Origin: CAYUYV01 sp964474635
GTDB lineage: Bacteria; Pseudomonadota; Alphaproteobacteria; JAJFIK01
DNA length: 64,000 nucleotides
Assembly: GCA_964474635.1 (NCBI GenBank)
Contig: CAYYTT010000004.1
Span: 4,539 to 68,538 of the forward strand
Direction of reading: 5' to 3'
The position numbers and the translations under genes are program-made. Positions 43,664 to 52,614 of this stretch are shown piece after piece. The notes beneath the pieces were generated by a model. The model was not told the origin of the DNA and ran no database searches. It saw nothing but the letters and a program-made list of their open reading frames with translations. How positions within the stretch are numbered: the first letter of the stretch is position 1; every line of letters starts with the position of its first letter.

Positions 43664-44434
43664 ATGGTGATCGAACCAGCAGCAGGCGTGCGCCTTGGAC
43701 GAGCGGAGCCCCGTTTCGCGCCCCGGCGGACCGTTTCTGTTGTCCTTGCCACATCGCTGCTGGTCGGCGTTGGCCTTGCTGGGTGTGCGGCTGGCCGCAT
43801 CGAACCGCTCACCAAACCCGTGTCATCGGTTAGCGTCGGGTTGAACCCGGAACAGGTGGACTTGCGCATTGCCGCCAAGGCCGCGCAGCGCTCCCCCTGG
43901 GGGCAGGTCAGCACTGCCGCGTCGTCCTTTTCTTTGTCTTCGGTTTTCGCCGTCCTGGTCGATGGTCTTGGCGCGGTCGATGCGCAGCCCGTCGCGGACG
44001 GCGCCGCCGGCGCCCAGGCGGACGATCCGCGAGCGGCCCTGTCGGACGACGCGCAAGCCTATCTGGCCCAGATTGAGAGCCGGATCCTTGCGCCTGGCAT
44101 GCGGATGGCCGCGCTTGAGGACGATCTGGCGGATCGGATCGGCCTGACGCGGCGCGTTTTGGCGGCGGCAAGCCGTGTTCTGGCTGCCCATCAGGTGGCG
44201 GCCCCGCTTTCTGGCGGCGCGGCGCGCGAGAGCGCACGCGATGACATGGCGTTGATCAATGATGCTCTTGAGGCGCTGGGCGATCAACGGACTATCTTTG
44301 CGGAAGTTGTTGGCCATGTCATGGCCCACGGCGAGGTCAGCGGCCTCGCGATCCGCGCCCTGAGCGTTTGGGGCCAGGACATCGAGGCGTTGGACCGGCT
44401 CCGTGACACGGTCGGTGAAGTGATCGTGAGTTGA
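43664..44434 (+). CDS. Putative lipoprotein, unknown function
   Basis: The product of about 256 aa has a basic leader, a hydrophobic stretch and a lipobox LAGC near residue 41 (VGVGLAGCAAG). The mature part is helical and Ala rich (AYLAQIESRILAPGMRMAAL), ending VGEVIVS. No family was recognised. The ATG at 43664 was chosen as the first reasonable one. It lies 0.4 kb upstream of the FtsH-like protease on the same strand. Confidence 0.65.
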   Translation: MVIEPAAGVRLGRAEPRFAPRRTVSVVLATSLLVGVGLAGCAAGRIEPLTKPVSSVSVGLNPEQVDLRIAAKAAQRSPWGQVSTAASSFSLSSVFAVLVDGLGAVDAQPVADGAAGAQADDPRAALSDDAQAYLAQIESRILAPGMRMAALEDDLADRIGLTRRVLAAASRVLAAHQVAAPLSGGAARESARDDMALINDALEALGDQRTIFAEVVGHVMAHGEVSGLAIRALSVWGQDIEALDRLRDTVGEVIVS

Positions 44435-44859
44435 TCGGCCGGCCCGGTGGGTTCGCAAAACACGTTTTGAAGACGATCCAATCCTTTAGGCCGAAGCGGC
44501 CGACCATGTTCTCTCCACAATGTCATTTCGAGATACTGCAATCGCGCCTGCGGAGCGATGCGGGACAGATTTACCTGCGGCACAACGCACCCAATTCTTG
44601 TGTCAAACAGCCACATTATGGGGAAATGTTGGGTAACGTGCCGATGGGGGACTCCATGCGGTGGGGGATCTGCTAAGCTTTTCAGGCTGGCGGGGTGGCT
44701 CGATGGAGCGCGGCCACCGGCAGTGCGGCGACGGCCTTGAGGACAGGCCGACGGCTCTCCCGTGGGTCATGGGCGGGGAGGCCGGATCACCGAGGCACCG
44801 AACCGTCGGAGCGCCGAAAAACCGGGACCATGCGGCAACCGCTCATAGGGGATGGGGTC
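44435..44859. other. Intergenic region upstream of the FtsH-like gene
   Basis: About 400 bases, rather A+T rich around 44580-44640 (TTGTGTCAAACAG with CATTATGG 3' of it), where a promoter is plausible. No gene was recognised. Confidence 0.4.
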
Positions 44860-47688
44860 ATGGATCGTTACCTTGCTCTTTTCTACGCACTGGATCGCCA
44901 CGGCACCGTGGCCAGCACAGAGGCGCGGACAAGCAGCATCAGCCCCCTTCAGGACCCGAGCGATTTCAGCGATTGGGTTGTCGGGCAATATGCCGGCCTT
45001 ATTGACGATTACGGCCCCCAGGCGAGCCATATGGGCTTTGCCGGCGTCTATGAGCAGCCCCATCAAAGCGTTCTGACGGTCGACCAGATCATGGCGCGCG
45101 TCGTGTCTTTCGAAGAAGGCGCGGACTCCGCGTTTTTTCAGCGCCACGACCACAACACAGCTTTCCTGAGCGAAATCGGACAACGTCGCTCGCTGGAGCG
45201 CGTGGTCGACTCGGCCGCCGAGCAGGCCCTTGACCTTTGGTATGAATACGAGCGCGAAATCCCGGATCATGCCCGCGATGGGTTTTCGGCCTACACGCTC
45301 GTCTATGTGGACTACGACGACGGCAGCGTGATCGCCGCGCCGATTTATCTGCACCAGGAATTCGACGCCGCCCTGACGAAGTTCATGATCGACGAGATCT
45401 TTGGCGTCATCGGACCCGTGGCGTTGTTCGAAGGGCTTTTGCAGCCCGTGGCGACGAGCGACATCCTTGAGCAGGCGGAAGGGTTCAAGGAGATCGAACA
45501 GGTGTCGCCGCTGGACGCGGATCGCGACGCGGGCATGATTTTGAAGATGGATCGGGGAGGATCAATCGTGGCGGCAGGCGTGAACAAGTCCGTACCCGAT
45601 ATTTTGGCCGAGCACCTGACCCGCAAGGCAGTCGAGGACTATGTGCATTCGGACACGGGCGACCTGTCGCGTCGGATCCGCGAGCGGGGCGGGGATGTTT
45701 TCGAGAGTTTTCTTGAAATCCTGACCGAAAAGCGTCCGCTGGTCCTCTTTGAGACTCAGTATTGGGAAGTGGCGGAGAATGTGGCGCGCTATATCGCCGA
45801 ATGCCTCAACATGGATTTCGTCTCCGCGAATTCCTACTACGAGCCCTATGAGCAGCGCCGGTACAACTCGACCGACCGGGTGATTTTCTACGATGATCAG
45901 CTGTTCGCCGGCGATTACGAAATGGATCGCTCCACGGTCCGCAGTCTGATTAAGGAACTGGTGACCAGCCGGGACCTGGGTCTGATCGTGGTTTCGAACC
46001 CGCGGTCCGTGCCGCTGACCTTCCAGAACTATATGGACATGGAGCTGACGCTGCCGGCCATTGTCGGGCCGGTCCGTGACCGGATCTTCCGGGATATCCT
46101 GGGAGAAGAAGCCGCCCGGCTGCCCACGCTCGACAACTGGACCCGTTATCTGCTGCCCTATGATTTCCAGAAGGTGCTGGCCGCCGGGTTCACCGGGGCC
46201 CAGGCCGTCACGGAACTGCAGGAACGGGTGGACCGGCGCCTGTCCCGCCGCGCGGCCCACAACGCGCCGCGCCTTGCGGAGATTTACGGTCTCGGGGAAG
46301 CCAAAGAGATCGCGGATCAGCTTGTCGCCGATATTCGCCTCGCGGTGTCCGGTGAAATCGACTGGAATGAGGTCGACCGGGGCATGCTGCTCGTGGGACC
46401 TCCGGGCACGGGTAAAACCATGCTGGCCCGCGCCATTTCCCGGGAATCGGGCATTCGCTTCATCGCTGGCTCGGCCCTGGAATGGCAGGCTTCCGGCGCG
46501 CTCGATGCGCACCTGGCGTCCATTCGGGAGTTTTTTGCCGAGGCGCGCCGCTATGCGCCGACGGTCGTCTTCATCGACGAATTCGATTCCATTGGCAATC
46601 GTCAGCATCACCAGGGGCGCAACGATTATTACACCACCGCTGTCGTGAACTGCGTGCTGGAAGAATTGCAGGGCTTCCACGACCGGGACGGCGTGATCGT
46701 TATCGCGGCCACGAACGAGGCGGCCAAGATCGACCCGGCACTGAAGCGGGCAGGGCGCCTTGACCAAACCGTCACGGTGCGCCGGCCGAATGTGCCGAGT
46801 CTTGCGAAAATCTACGAATACCATATCGGCAAGCTGCGCGTGAAAGATCAGGTCGAAGATCCGATCGATACGGAGGAACTTGCCAAGCTGACCTTCGGTC
46901 AGACCGGCGCAGACGTTGAGTTCTATGTGCGCGGTGGACGGCGCCGGGCACGCAAGGAACGCCGTCCGGCCACCCAGGCCGATTTTGTCGCCGAAATCAT
47001 GCGCCGTCCCCTCGGCGCCACGGGCATGCCCCGCATGACCGCCGAGGAGATCAAGCGCACGGCCGTCCACGAGGCCGGCCATGCCCTTGCGCAGCTTGTG
47101 GGCGAAACGCGGGGCATGGACATCTCCTATGTCTCCATCATTCCCCGCCCGGACGGAACGCTCGGCTTCGTGGCGTCCTATAACGAGCGGGTGGATGTGA
47201 AGAAGGCCGATGTCCTGGAGCAGGTGCGCGTCTTCCTCGCGGGCCGCGCCGCCGAGGAAGTCGTCTATGGCAAGGACAATGTGGGCGCGGGCTCCGGGGG
47301 CAGTGGTTCGTCGGATCTCGCCCAGGCGACCCGGCTCCTGGTGCGCATGTTCATGCAGCACGGCTATTCCGAAAAGAGCGGCTTGATCTGGTTCGACCTC
47401 GACCAGCGCGACAGCAGCAATCTCGATTTGCCAGCGGACGTGCGTGAGGAAGTGCGCCAGACGCTCGATCGCCAATACCGGGAAATCATCCGCTTGCTGA
47501 AGGAAAACCGCGCCAGCCTGGACCGGATCGTCAAGGTGCTCCTCGACAAGCAGGAAATCACCGGCAATGAGCTTCGGGACATGTTCCACCGGCGGGGCGG
47601 TGTCTTTGGTTGGCTGAACGGCAACCGGCGCGACGGGGACGGTCCGGATCACGATCATTCGGACGACGAGACCATCAACGGCGCATGA
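44860..47688 (+). CDS. Soluble FtsH-like AAA+ zinc metalloprotease
   Basis: The protein of about 942 aa carries an FtsH-type AAA+ module (Walker A GPPGTGKT at 513-520, Walker B VVFIDEFDS at 569-577, arginine region LKRAGRLDQT) fused to an M41 peptidase (HEAGH at 737-741, likely third ligand Asp in SSDLAQATRLL). Unlike FtsH, no N-terminal membrane helices are seen. Instead about 480 residues precede the AAA module. Their second half (RVIFYDDQLF ... LGLIVVSNPRSVPL) looks like a degenerate AAA domain without Walker A. The C-terminus is acidic and His/Asp rich. AGGGGAT before 44860 supports this start; 44830 is an alternative. The SDR gene starts within its stop. Substrates are unknown. Confidence 0.85.
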   Translation: MDRYLALFYALDRHGTVASTEARTSSISPLQDPSDFSDWVVGQYAGLIDDYGPQASHMGFAGVYEQPHQSVLTVDQIMARVVSFEEGADSAFFQRHDHNTAFLSEIGQRRSLERVVDSAAEQALDLWYEYEREIPDHARDGFSAYTLVYVDYDDGSVIAAPIYLHQEFDAALTKFMIDEIFGVIGPVALFEGLLQPVATSDILEQAEGFKEIEQVSPLDADRDAGMILKMDRGGSIVAAGVNKSVPDILAEHLTRKAVEDYVHSDTGDLSRRIRERGGDVFESFLEILTEKRPLVLFETQYWEVAENVARYIAECLNMDFVSANSYYEPYEQRRYNSTDRVIFYDDQLFAGDYEMDRSTVRSLIKELVTSRDLGLIVVSNPRSVPLTFQNYMDMELTLPAIVGPVRDRIFRDILGEEAARLPTLDNWTRYLLPYDFQKVLAAGFTGAQAVTELQERVDRRLSRRAAHNAPRLAEIYGLGEAKEIADQLVADIRLAVSGEIDWNEVDRGMLLVGPPGTGKTMLARAISRESGIRFIAGSALEWQASGALDAHLASIREFFAEARRYAPTVVFIDEFDSIGNRQHHQGRNDYYTTAVVNCVLEELQGFHDRDGVIVIAATNEAAKIDPALKRAGRLDQTVTVRRPNVPSLAKIYEYHIGKLRVKDQVEDPIDTEELAKLTFGQTGADVEFYVRGGRRRARKERRPATQADFVAEIMRRPLGATGMPRMTAEEIKRTAVHEAGHALAQLVGETRGMDISYVSIIPRPDGTLGFVASYNERVDVKKADVLEQVRVFLAGRAAEEVVYGKDNVGAGSGGSGSSDLAQATRLLVRMFMQHGYSEKSGLIWFDLDQRDSSNLDLPADVREEVRQTLDRQYREIIRLLKENRASLDRIVKVLLDKQEITGNELRDMFHRRGGVFGWLNGNRRDGDGPDHDHSDDETINGA

Positions 47689-48512
47689 CGCGGGCCGCGC
47701 CGCGCACGGCGCTTGTAACGGGGGCCTCGGCGGGGATCGGGGCCGCCTTCGCCGCCGACCTCGCCGCGCGGGGCTTCGGCCTCGTCCTGACCGCCCGGCG
47801 GACCGACCGGCTGGAGGATCTCGCGGAGCGCCTTGAGCGTGAGCATGGCGTGCCGGTGCTGGCCATCCCCGGCGATCTTGCGCAAACCGAGACGCCGGAA
47901 CGGATCATGGCGGCCGTCGCGGATGCGGGCCTCACCGTCGACGTCCTCATCAACAATGCCGGTTATGGTCTACCCCCCCATTTCGCCGACCTGTCATGGC
48001 AGGAGCACCGGGATTTCCTCCAGGTCATGGTCACGGCGGTTGCGCACCTGACCCACCTTGTGCTGCCGGGCATGGTCGCGCGTGACTATGGACGCATTGT
48101 CCAGGTGGCATCGATTGCCGGCTTGTTGCCGGGCAGCATGGGCCACACGCTTTACGGCGCCTCAAAGGCGTTCCTGATCCGCTTCAGCGAGGCCCTGTCC
48201 CTCGAAATGGAGGGGCGCAATATTCGAGTTCAAGCCCTGTGTCCGGGCTTTACCTATAGCGAATTTCATGATGTCACCGGAGGCCGTGAGGAAGTTTCCA
48301 CTTATCCTGGCTATATGTGGATGCAGGCGGAGGATGTGGTCCGGCGCAGTCTCGACGGGGTGATGGGGACCGGGCCCACCGTTCTGGTGACGGGGCGGTT
48401 CAATACGGCGGTCGCGACGGCGGCAAAGCTTTTGCCGCAATGGGCCTTGATGGCGTTGTCGCGTCGGCGCGCCCGCGCATCCTTGGCCCGAATGGCGGAT
48501 CGGCAGGGGTAG
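47685..48512 (+). CDS. Short-chain dehydrogenase/reductase (SDR)
   Basis: The protein of about 275 aa has the NAD(P) motif TGASAGIGAAF near residue 11, the NNAG motif, catalytic Ser (VASIAGLLPGS) and YxxxK (YGASK). The ATG overlaps the FtsH-like stop (ATGA), so the two genes are translationally coupled. The substrate is unknown. A C-terminal hydrophobic segment (LLPQWALMALSRR) may contact the membrane. Confidence 0.9.
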   Translation: MTRAAPRTALVTGASAGIGAAFAADLAARGFGLVLTARRTDRLEDLAERLEREHGVPVLAIPGDLAQTETPERIMAAVADAGLTVDVLINNAGYGLPPHFADLSWQEHRDFLQVMVTAVAHLTHLVLPGMVARDYGRIVQVASIAGLLPGSMGHTLYGASKAFLIRFSEALSLEMEGRNIRVQALCPGFTYSEFHDVTGGREEVSTYPGYMWMQAEDVVRRSLDGVMGTGPTVLVTGRFNTAVATAAKLLPQWALMALSRRRARASLARMADRQG

Positions 48513-48514
48513 AT

Positions 48515-49039
48515 ATGACGGTGACACATAAAGTGCGGGTGGGGCACGGCCTGGCGCGGCGCATCCGAGGCGTCCTGGCGGCCTGTCTTGCGGCGGGGGC
48601 GGCGGCCTGTATCAGTACGGACAATCCATGGCCCGCCGTGGCGACCGGACCCATCCCGGCCGTTGAGGGCCCTCTCATGCCAGCGGCGTTCCGGGTGCCC
48701 CAGATCGCCTTTGGTGATCAGTGTCCCCGCGATCTCAGCTTTTATCGGCTCCAGTTGCAAAATCCATCGCGCCTGCCGGGCGGGCTGTCCATGACCACCG
48801 AGGATGCCATTGTTCAGCACGGGTCCATGGTGGCGGCGCAAGATGCCCTGCGCGCCGAGATCCTCACCTTGCGCACGGGGCTTTCCCAAATCGCGGCCGT
48901 GCGTCCGCTCGATGACAGGACACGCCGTGAGACGGTGGATCGCCGGCTCGACGATCTGGCTGATCGGCTGCTTTACGCCCAAGCCCTACTCGCAGCCCTC
49001 GAATGTGAGCAGCGCAAGGGCAAGAAGGCCAACGCATAG
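48515..49039 (+). CDS. Small exported protein / putative lipoprotein
   Basis: The product of about 174 aa has a basic leader, an Ala-rich hydrophobic stretch and AACIS near residue 30, a weak lipobox. The mature part is helical (MVAAQDALRAEILTLRTGL) with two Cys residues. No family was recognised. It starts two bases after the SDR stop and so shares its operon. Confidence 0.6.
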   Translation: MTVTHKVRVGHGLARRIRGVLAACLAAGAAACISTDNPWPAVATGPIPAVEGPLMPAAFRVPQIAFGDQCPRDLSFYRLQLQNPSRLPGGLSMTTEDAIVQHGSMVAAQDALRAEILTLRTGLSQIAAVRPLDDRTRRETVDRRLDDLADRLLYAQALLAALECEQRKGKKANA

Positions 49040-49295
49040 CCGCTCCGCGGGAGCAGGCATGAGCGCTTTATCCGTGCCGTGATGACGCGTGCCCCTTCGT
49101 GCTGTCGCGGGCGAAACCGGGGCGGCGGCACGCCTGACTTTTTGCTGGCAGCGCCACGCGCGGCGCAAAGGCACTCGTGCATCTGGCATATACAACACCA
49201 GCGCGCGGCCGCTTGACACCACAGATTAGCAAATCTACACCAATCGCCATAATATGCGCAGCAAGTCGAAAGGCTGTTGGTGGGGTAGTTTTGAT

Positions 49296-50722
49296 ATGAA
49301 CCGTTTTCTGTATTCAGCCGGCGTTGTCGCCTTGAGTTGTGGCCTTTCCGGCTGCTTCTTGTTCGGTAGTCTCGATACGATTGAGACGTCTTCATTTGAA
49401 GAGACTTCGCCGTCAACGGGTAATGATGCAGATCCAACACCGAGCGGTGAAGCCGATCCCACACCGAGCGGTGAAGCGGATCCCACGCCCANNNNNNNNN
49501 NNNNNNNNNNNNNNNNNNNNNNNNNNNNNNNNNNNNNNNNNNNNNNNNNNNNNNNNNNNNNNNNNNNNNNNNNNNNNNNNNNNNNNNNNNNACACCGAGC
49601 GGTGAAGCCGATCCCACACCGAGCGGTGAAGCGGATCCCACGCCCAGCGGGGATAGCGATCCGGGTACGGAGGGCGGTACAGGCGGCGACAGCGGCTCCG
49701 GCGGCACGGGCGGTGATAGCGGCTCGGGCGGTACTGGCGGTGACAACGGCTCCGGCGGCGGAACTGGCTCTGGCGGGTCCAGCGGGTCTGGGGGCTCCAG
49801 CGGGTCTGGCGGCTCCGGGTCCGGCACGGATGATTTCACGTCCCTCTCCGGCGTCATCGGCCGGACCTTCACCGAGGACACGCAGTTCGACGGGACCAAC
49901 AACGCCACCCGCACCACCGGGTCCAGTGTTGACACCGACGGGCTCAACGTTGCCGATGACCCTGTCCTGATCGTGCAACCGGACGCCAATGGCGCTGTCC
50001 GTGCGATTTCCGTGAGCGTGAACAACCAGAGTTATACGATTACGGATCAAAATTTCGACGGTTTTGATACCTACAACGCCAGTGGCGGCAACATCACCGA
50101 AAGCTTCTTTGAGACCAACGTAGTGCAAGGCGGCAGTGCGGCCGAGCTTGGGCTTTTGTCCTTCGACAGTCTCGACTTGGACTTCATTCAAGTTGGCGTG
50201 CTGACGACTGGCACAAACAATGACGATGTGGACTTCGCCAACATCTTCGCCGCCGCGATTACACCGGCTGGCGTGGACCCGGCACAGTCGATCCCGACCG
50301 TCGGCGGGGCCACCTATACTGGACAAAGCTATGGCGGCGTTTTCGATGCCACCAACGTCAACCTGGACGACGGGCCGATCATCTTCACTTCGGATGTTAG
50401 TGTGTCGGTGGACTTCGTGACCACCGGGGTGACCGGAACACTCAATAATTTCCAGTATTTCGATGGGGACACGACGCTGCAGACCAACGATTTCAATCAG
50501 CCTTTCACCTTCGGCTTCACGGGAACCTTCGACCGTCCGTCTGCGGAATTTCAGGCCGGCATTTCGCAAGGCGGAACCGGGGTCGTCTCGGGCGTTTTCG
50601 GCGGAGATGCATCGGAGATCGGGGGAACCTTCAGCGTTTCAGCACCCTTCGGCGCCGGGGGAGAAGCCGTGCTGGTGGGCGGCTTCGCAGGCGAGACGAA
50701 CGACATCGCGCCGCCGCCCTGA
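49296..50722 (+). CDS. Surface lipoprotein, TbpB-like barrel, repeat linker
   Basis: The protein starts MNRFLYSAGVVALSCGLSGC, a signal peptide with lipobox LSGC. A linker follows with 8-residue repeats (DPTPSGEA) and then Gly/Ser-rich repeats (GGTGGDSGSG). The C-terminal half is beta rich and carries the family mark of Slam-dependent lipoproteins, GVVSGVFGGDASEIGGTF, in TbpB-like barrels. The 100-N gap lies in the repeat array. Merging its duplicated 55-bp flank puts the N- and C-terminal parts in one frame (about 423 aa). A Slam/DUF560 gene follows, so it is the likely cargo. The ligand is unknown. Confidence 0.75.
49431..49491 (+). repeat. 24-bp tandem repeat at the left gap edge
   Basis: GATCCAACACCGAGCGGTGA plus AGCC, then GATCCCACACCGAGCGGTGA plus AGCG, then a partial unit. 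The same sequence reappears right of the gap at 49592-49646. The copy number in the genome is uncertain because arrays like this are easily collapsed in assembly. Confidence 0.9.
49492..49591. other. Assembly gap of 100 Ns, probably spurious
   Basis: The 55 bases left of the gap (49437-49491) are identical to the 55 right of it (49592-49646). Merging them restores the reading frame of the lipoprotein gene. A true longer array with more 24-bp units would also keep the frame. Confidence 0.85.
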
Positions 50723-50804
50723 TCGCGCCGCGACCCCGACCGCGCCCGCCGATTTAACGGCAAACGGGCATCGATTATGGCGCGGGGCGATTAACCCGCA
50801 TCGC

Positions 50805-50945
50805 GCTTAAGGCGATGGCCGTGGCCCGGCGCCCTCGCGCCGCCTCCGCGGAGCGCCCCAAAAGGCCCGATGGGGGCGCGTGAGCGCAAAGAACACAGAG
50901 AAACGGCGTGCTGGCTTCAGCTTGATCCAGATTTCTCGCCCGCTG
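50805..50945 (+). repeat. Interspersed intergenic element, copy 5
   Basis: It shows CGCTTAAGGCGATGGCCGTG, GCCCGGCGCCCTCGCGCC, CGCGGAGCGCCCCAAAAGG, GCGTGAGCGCAAAG, CTTGATCCAG and the tail ATTTCTCGCCCGCTGCT. This is the best forward-oriented full copy. A terminator follows 34 bases later. Confidence 0.8.
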
Positions 50946-50978
50946 CTCTTGCCGCATGGCCGCGGCACACCCCATGGC

Positions 50979-51014
50979 AAACGGCATCTGTCCCTCGGAC
51001 GATGCCGTTTTTTT
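50979..51014 (+). terminator. Rho-independent terminator
   Basis: AAACGGCATC (50979-50988) pairs perfectly with GATGCCGTTT (51001-51010); the last Ts extend into a run of seven. It ends either the lipoprotein transcript or a transcript through the repeat element. Confidence 0.93.
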
Positions 51015-51225
51015 GGTGAAGAAGCCCAATGGAGGCGGCTTTTTCCCCGGTGGTGGCCTTGGGTCCTGCGGCCTGTGCCGTTGAAACGGCGCGGCGGCTC
51101 AAGGGTCGCTGTCCTTAGGACTTTGCTGGCGCGCCAGAACCCAAGGCAGGCCGGCGGTGGAGGCGGGCCTGATCCTGCCCCAAGGGGCGGCCTGAGGCAT
51201 GCGCGGCCCGGAGTAACGAAGAGCC

Positions 51226-52599
51226 ATGCGTATCCTGGTTTGGTTTTTGTACAGAGCAGGCCTGGTCCTGGCCGGAGGATGTGTCCTTCTCGCACTTTCC
51301 GGCGGTCTGCCCAGCCGCGCGCAAGACGCAAACGAAGAAGGCGGCGAGGTCATTCGCCTTGAGGGCGAGGCCGCGCTCGAGGCCGCTGTGGTGCTGGCCA
51401 TTCGCGCCAAGGACTGGCGAACCGCCCTGGGGATTATCGAGGCCTACCCCGCGGACTTAAGGGCAACACAGCAAATCCGGTTTGTGGAAGCCTTCGTGCA
51501 GCGCAATCTGGGCGCCCGGCGGCGCGCCATCGATCTTTATCAGCGGATGCTCGCCGAAGACGACAGTTTAATCCGTGTGCGTTTGGAATTGGCTGCCACA
51601 TTCCTTGAAATCGGCGCCGAACGCGCGGCCGAACAGCAATACCGTCTTGCCCTCGCCAGCGATCCGCCCGCACGGATCAGTGCCTTCATTCGCCAGGCGC
51701 TGGCGACCCTGGCCGAACGCCGGCGTTGGCGCTTCTCAGTCCAAGGGGCGCTTGTTCCCGATACAAATGTCAATTCCGCGACCCAGGCCGAAACCGTCAG
51801 CGTGGCAAGCCCCATTGGACAGGTCGACACGGTGCTGACGGAACAATCGCGGGAGCGGGCGGGCATCAGCCTGTTCGCCGTCGGCTCCATCGACCGGTTC
51901 GTCACCCTGGCCCCGCGCCGGCGGCTGCGCTTTTCCAGCTTTGCGCGGGTGGTGGAGAATGAGGGCGGAAACTTTGACGATTACACCGTCGGTGTCGGGT
52001 TCGGCCCGGAACTGAGGATCGGCAATGTGGAAGCGGCCCTCCAGACGACGCTGGCGCAGCGCTGGTTTGGCGGGCGCCTGTTTTCGCGAACGCTGGACAT
52101 GCGCCTCAATCTGGTGCGCTCCCTGTCCCAACGGGTGCGGGGCGAGGCCGCCATTTCGATTATCAAGGTCAATGACTTTTTCGCCGACGCGCGGGACACG
52201 CTGATCTACGGAGTCGATTTCAATCCCACTTTTTTTGCCAGCCCACGGCGCTTTTGGCGCCTGCTGACCTCCATCCGGCGCGGCGATGCGCAGGGCGATT
52301 TTGAAAGCTACTGGCTTGGCCGGCTTGGCGGCGGGATCTATCAGGCGCTTTTCTGGGGGCTCGCGGTCTATGCGGAAGTGGGCCTGAGCTACCGGATACA
52401 CGACGATCCCAATCCATTTTTCGCAATCACCCGCGAAGATCTGCAGCTCAGTGTCGTGACGCGGCTGTCAAAGCGTGACTGGACCCTCTATGGGTTCACG
52501 CCCTTTATCGGCGGGCAGATTCTGCGTAACGAATCCACGCTGCCCATCAATGACTTCAACCGGGAGCGCATCGAGTTGGGCGTTACACGGACATTCTAA
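51226..52599 (+). CDS. Slam-like (DUF560) outer-membrane protein
   Basis: The 457-aa protein has a signal peptide (cleavage near PSRAQD), an N-terminal TPR-like helical region of about residues 45-165 (WRTALGIIEAYPADLRATQQ, AIDLYQRMLAEDDS, LELAATFLEIGAERAAEQQY) and a C-terminal barrel of about 290 residues ending in Phe (GVTRTF). VQGALVPDTNVNSAT at the junction is a Slam/DUF560 hallmark. Slam proteins move lipoproteins to the cell surface (type XI secretion). The upstream gene, 0.5 kb away, encodes a lipoprotein with a TbpB-like barrel, as expected for the cargo. Confidence 0.82.
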   Translation: MRILVWFLYRAGLVLAGGCVLLALSGGLPSRAQDANEEGGEVIRLEGEAALEAAVVLAIRAKDWRTALGIIEAYPADLRATQQIRFVEAFVQRNLGARRRAIDLYQRMLAEDDSLIRVRLELAATFLEIGAERAAEQQYRLALASDPPARISAFIRQALATLAERRRWRFSVQGALVPDTNVNSATQAETVSVASPIGQVDTVLTEQSRERAGISLFAVGSIDRFVTLAPRRRLRFSSFARVVENEGGNFDDYTVGVGFGPELRIGNVEAALQTTLAQRWFGGRLFSRTLDMRLNLVRSLSQRVRGEAAISIIKVNDFFADARDTLIYGVDFNPTFFASPRRFWRLLTSIRRGDAQGDFESYWLGRLGGGIYQALFWGLAVYAEVGLSYRIHDDPNPFFAITREDLQLSVVTRLSKRDWTLYGFTPFIGGQILRNESTLPINDFNRERIELGVTRTF

Positions 52600-52614
52600 A
52601 CCGCCCTACGGCCC

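Noticed and set aside
45562..47658. Very long minus-strand open frame inside the FtsH-like gene
   Set aside because: It mirrors the codon structure of the plus-strand gene, is His/Arg/Val rich and has no domain. It is a shadow frame.
49431..49646. CRISPR-like array
   Set aside because: The 24-bp units follow each other without unique spacers, lie inside an open reading frame and encode an 8-residue protein repeat.
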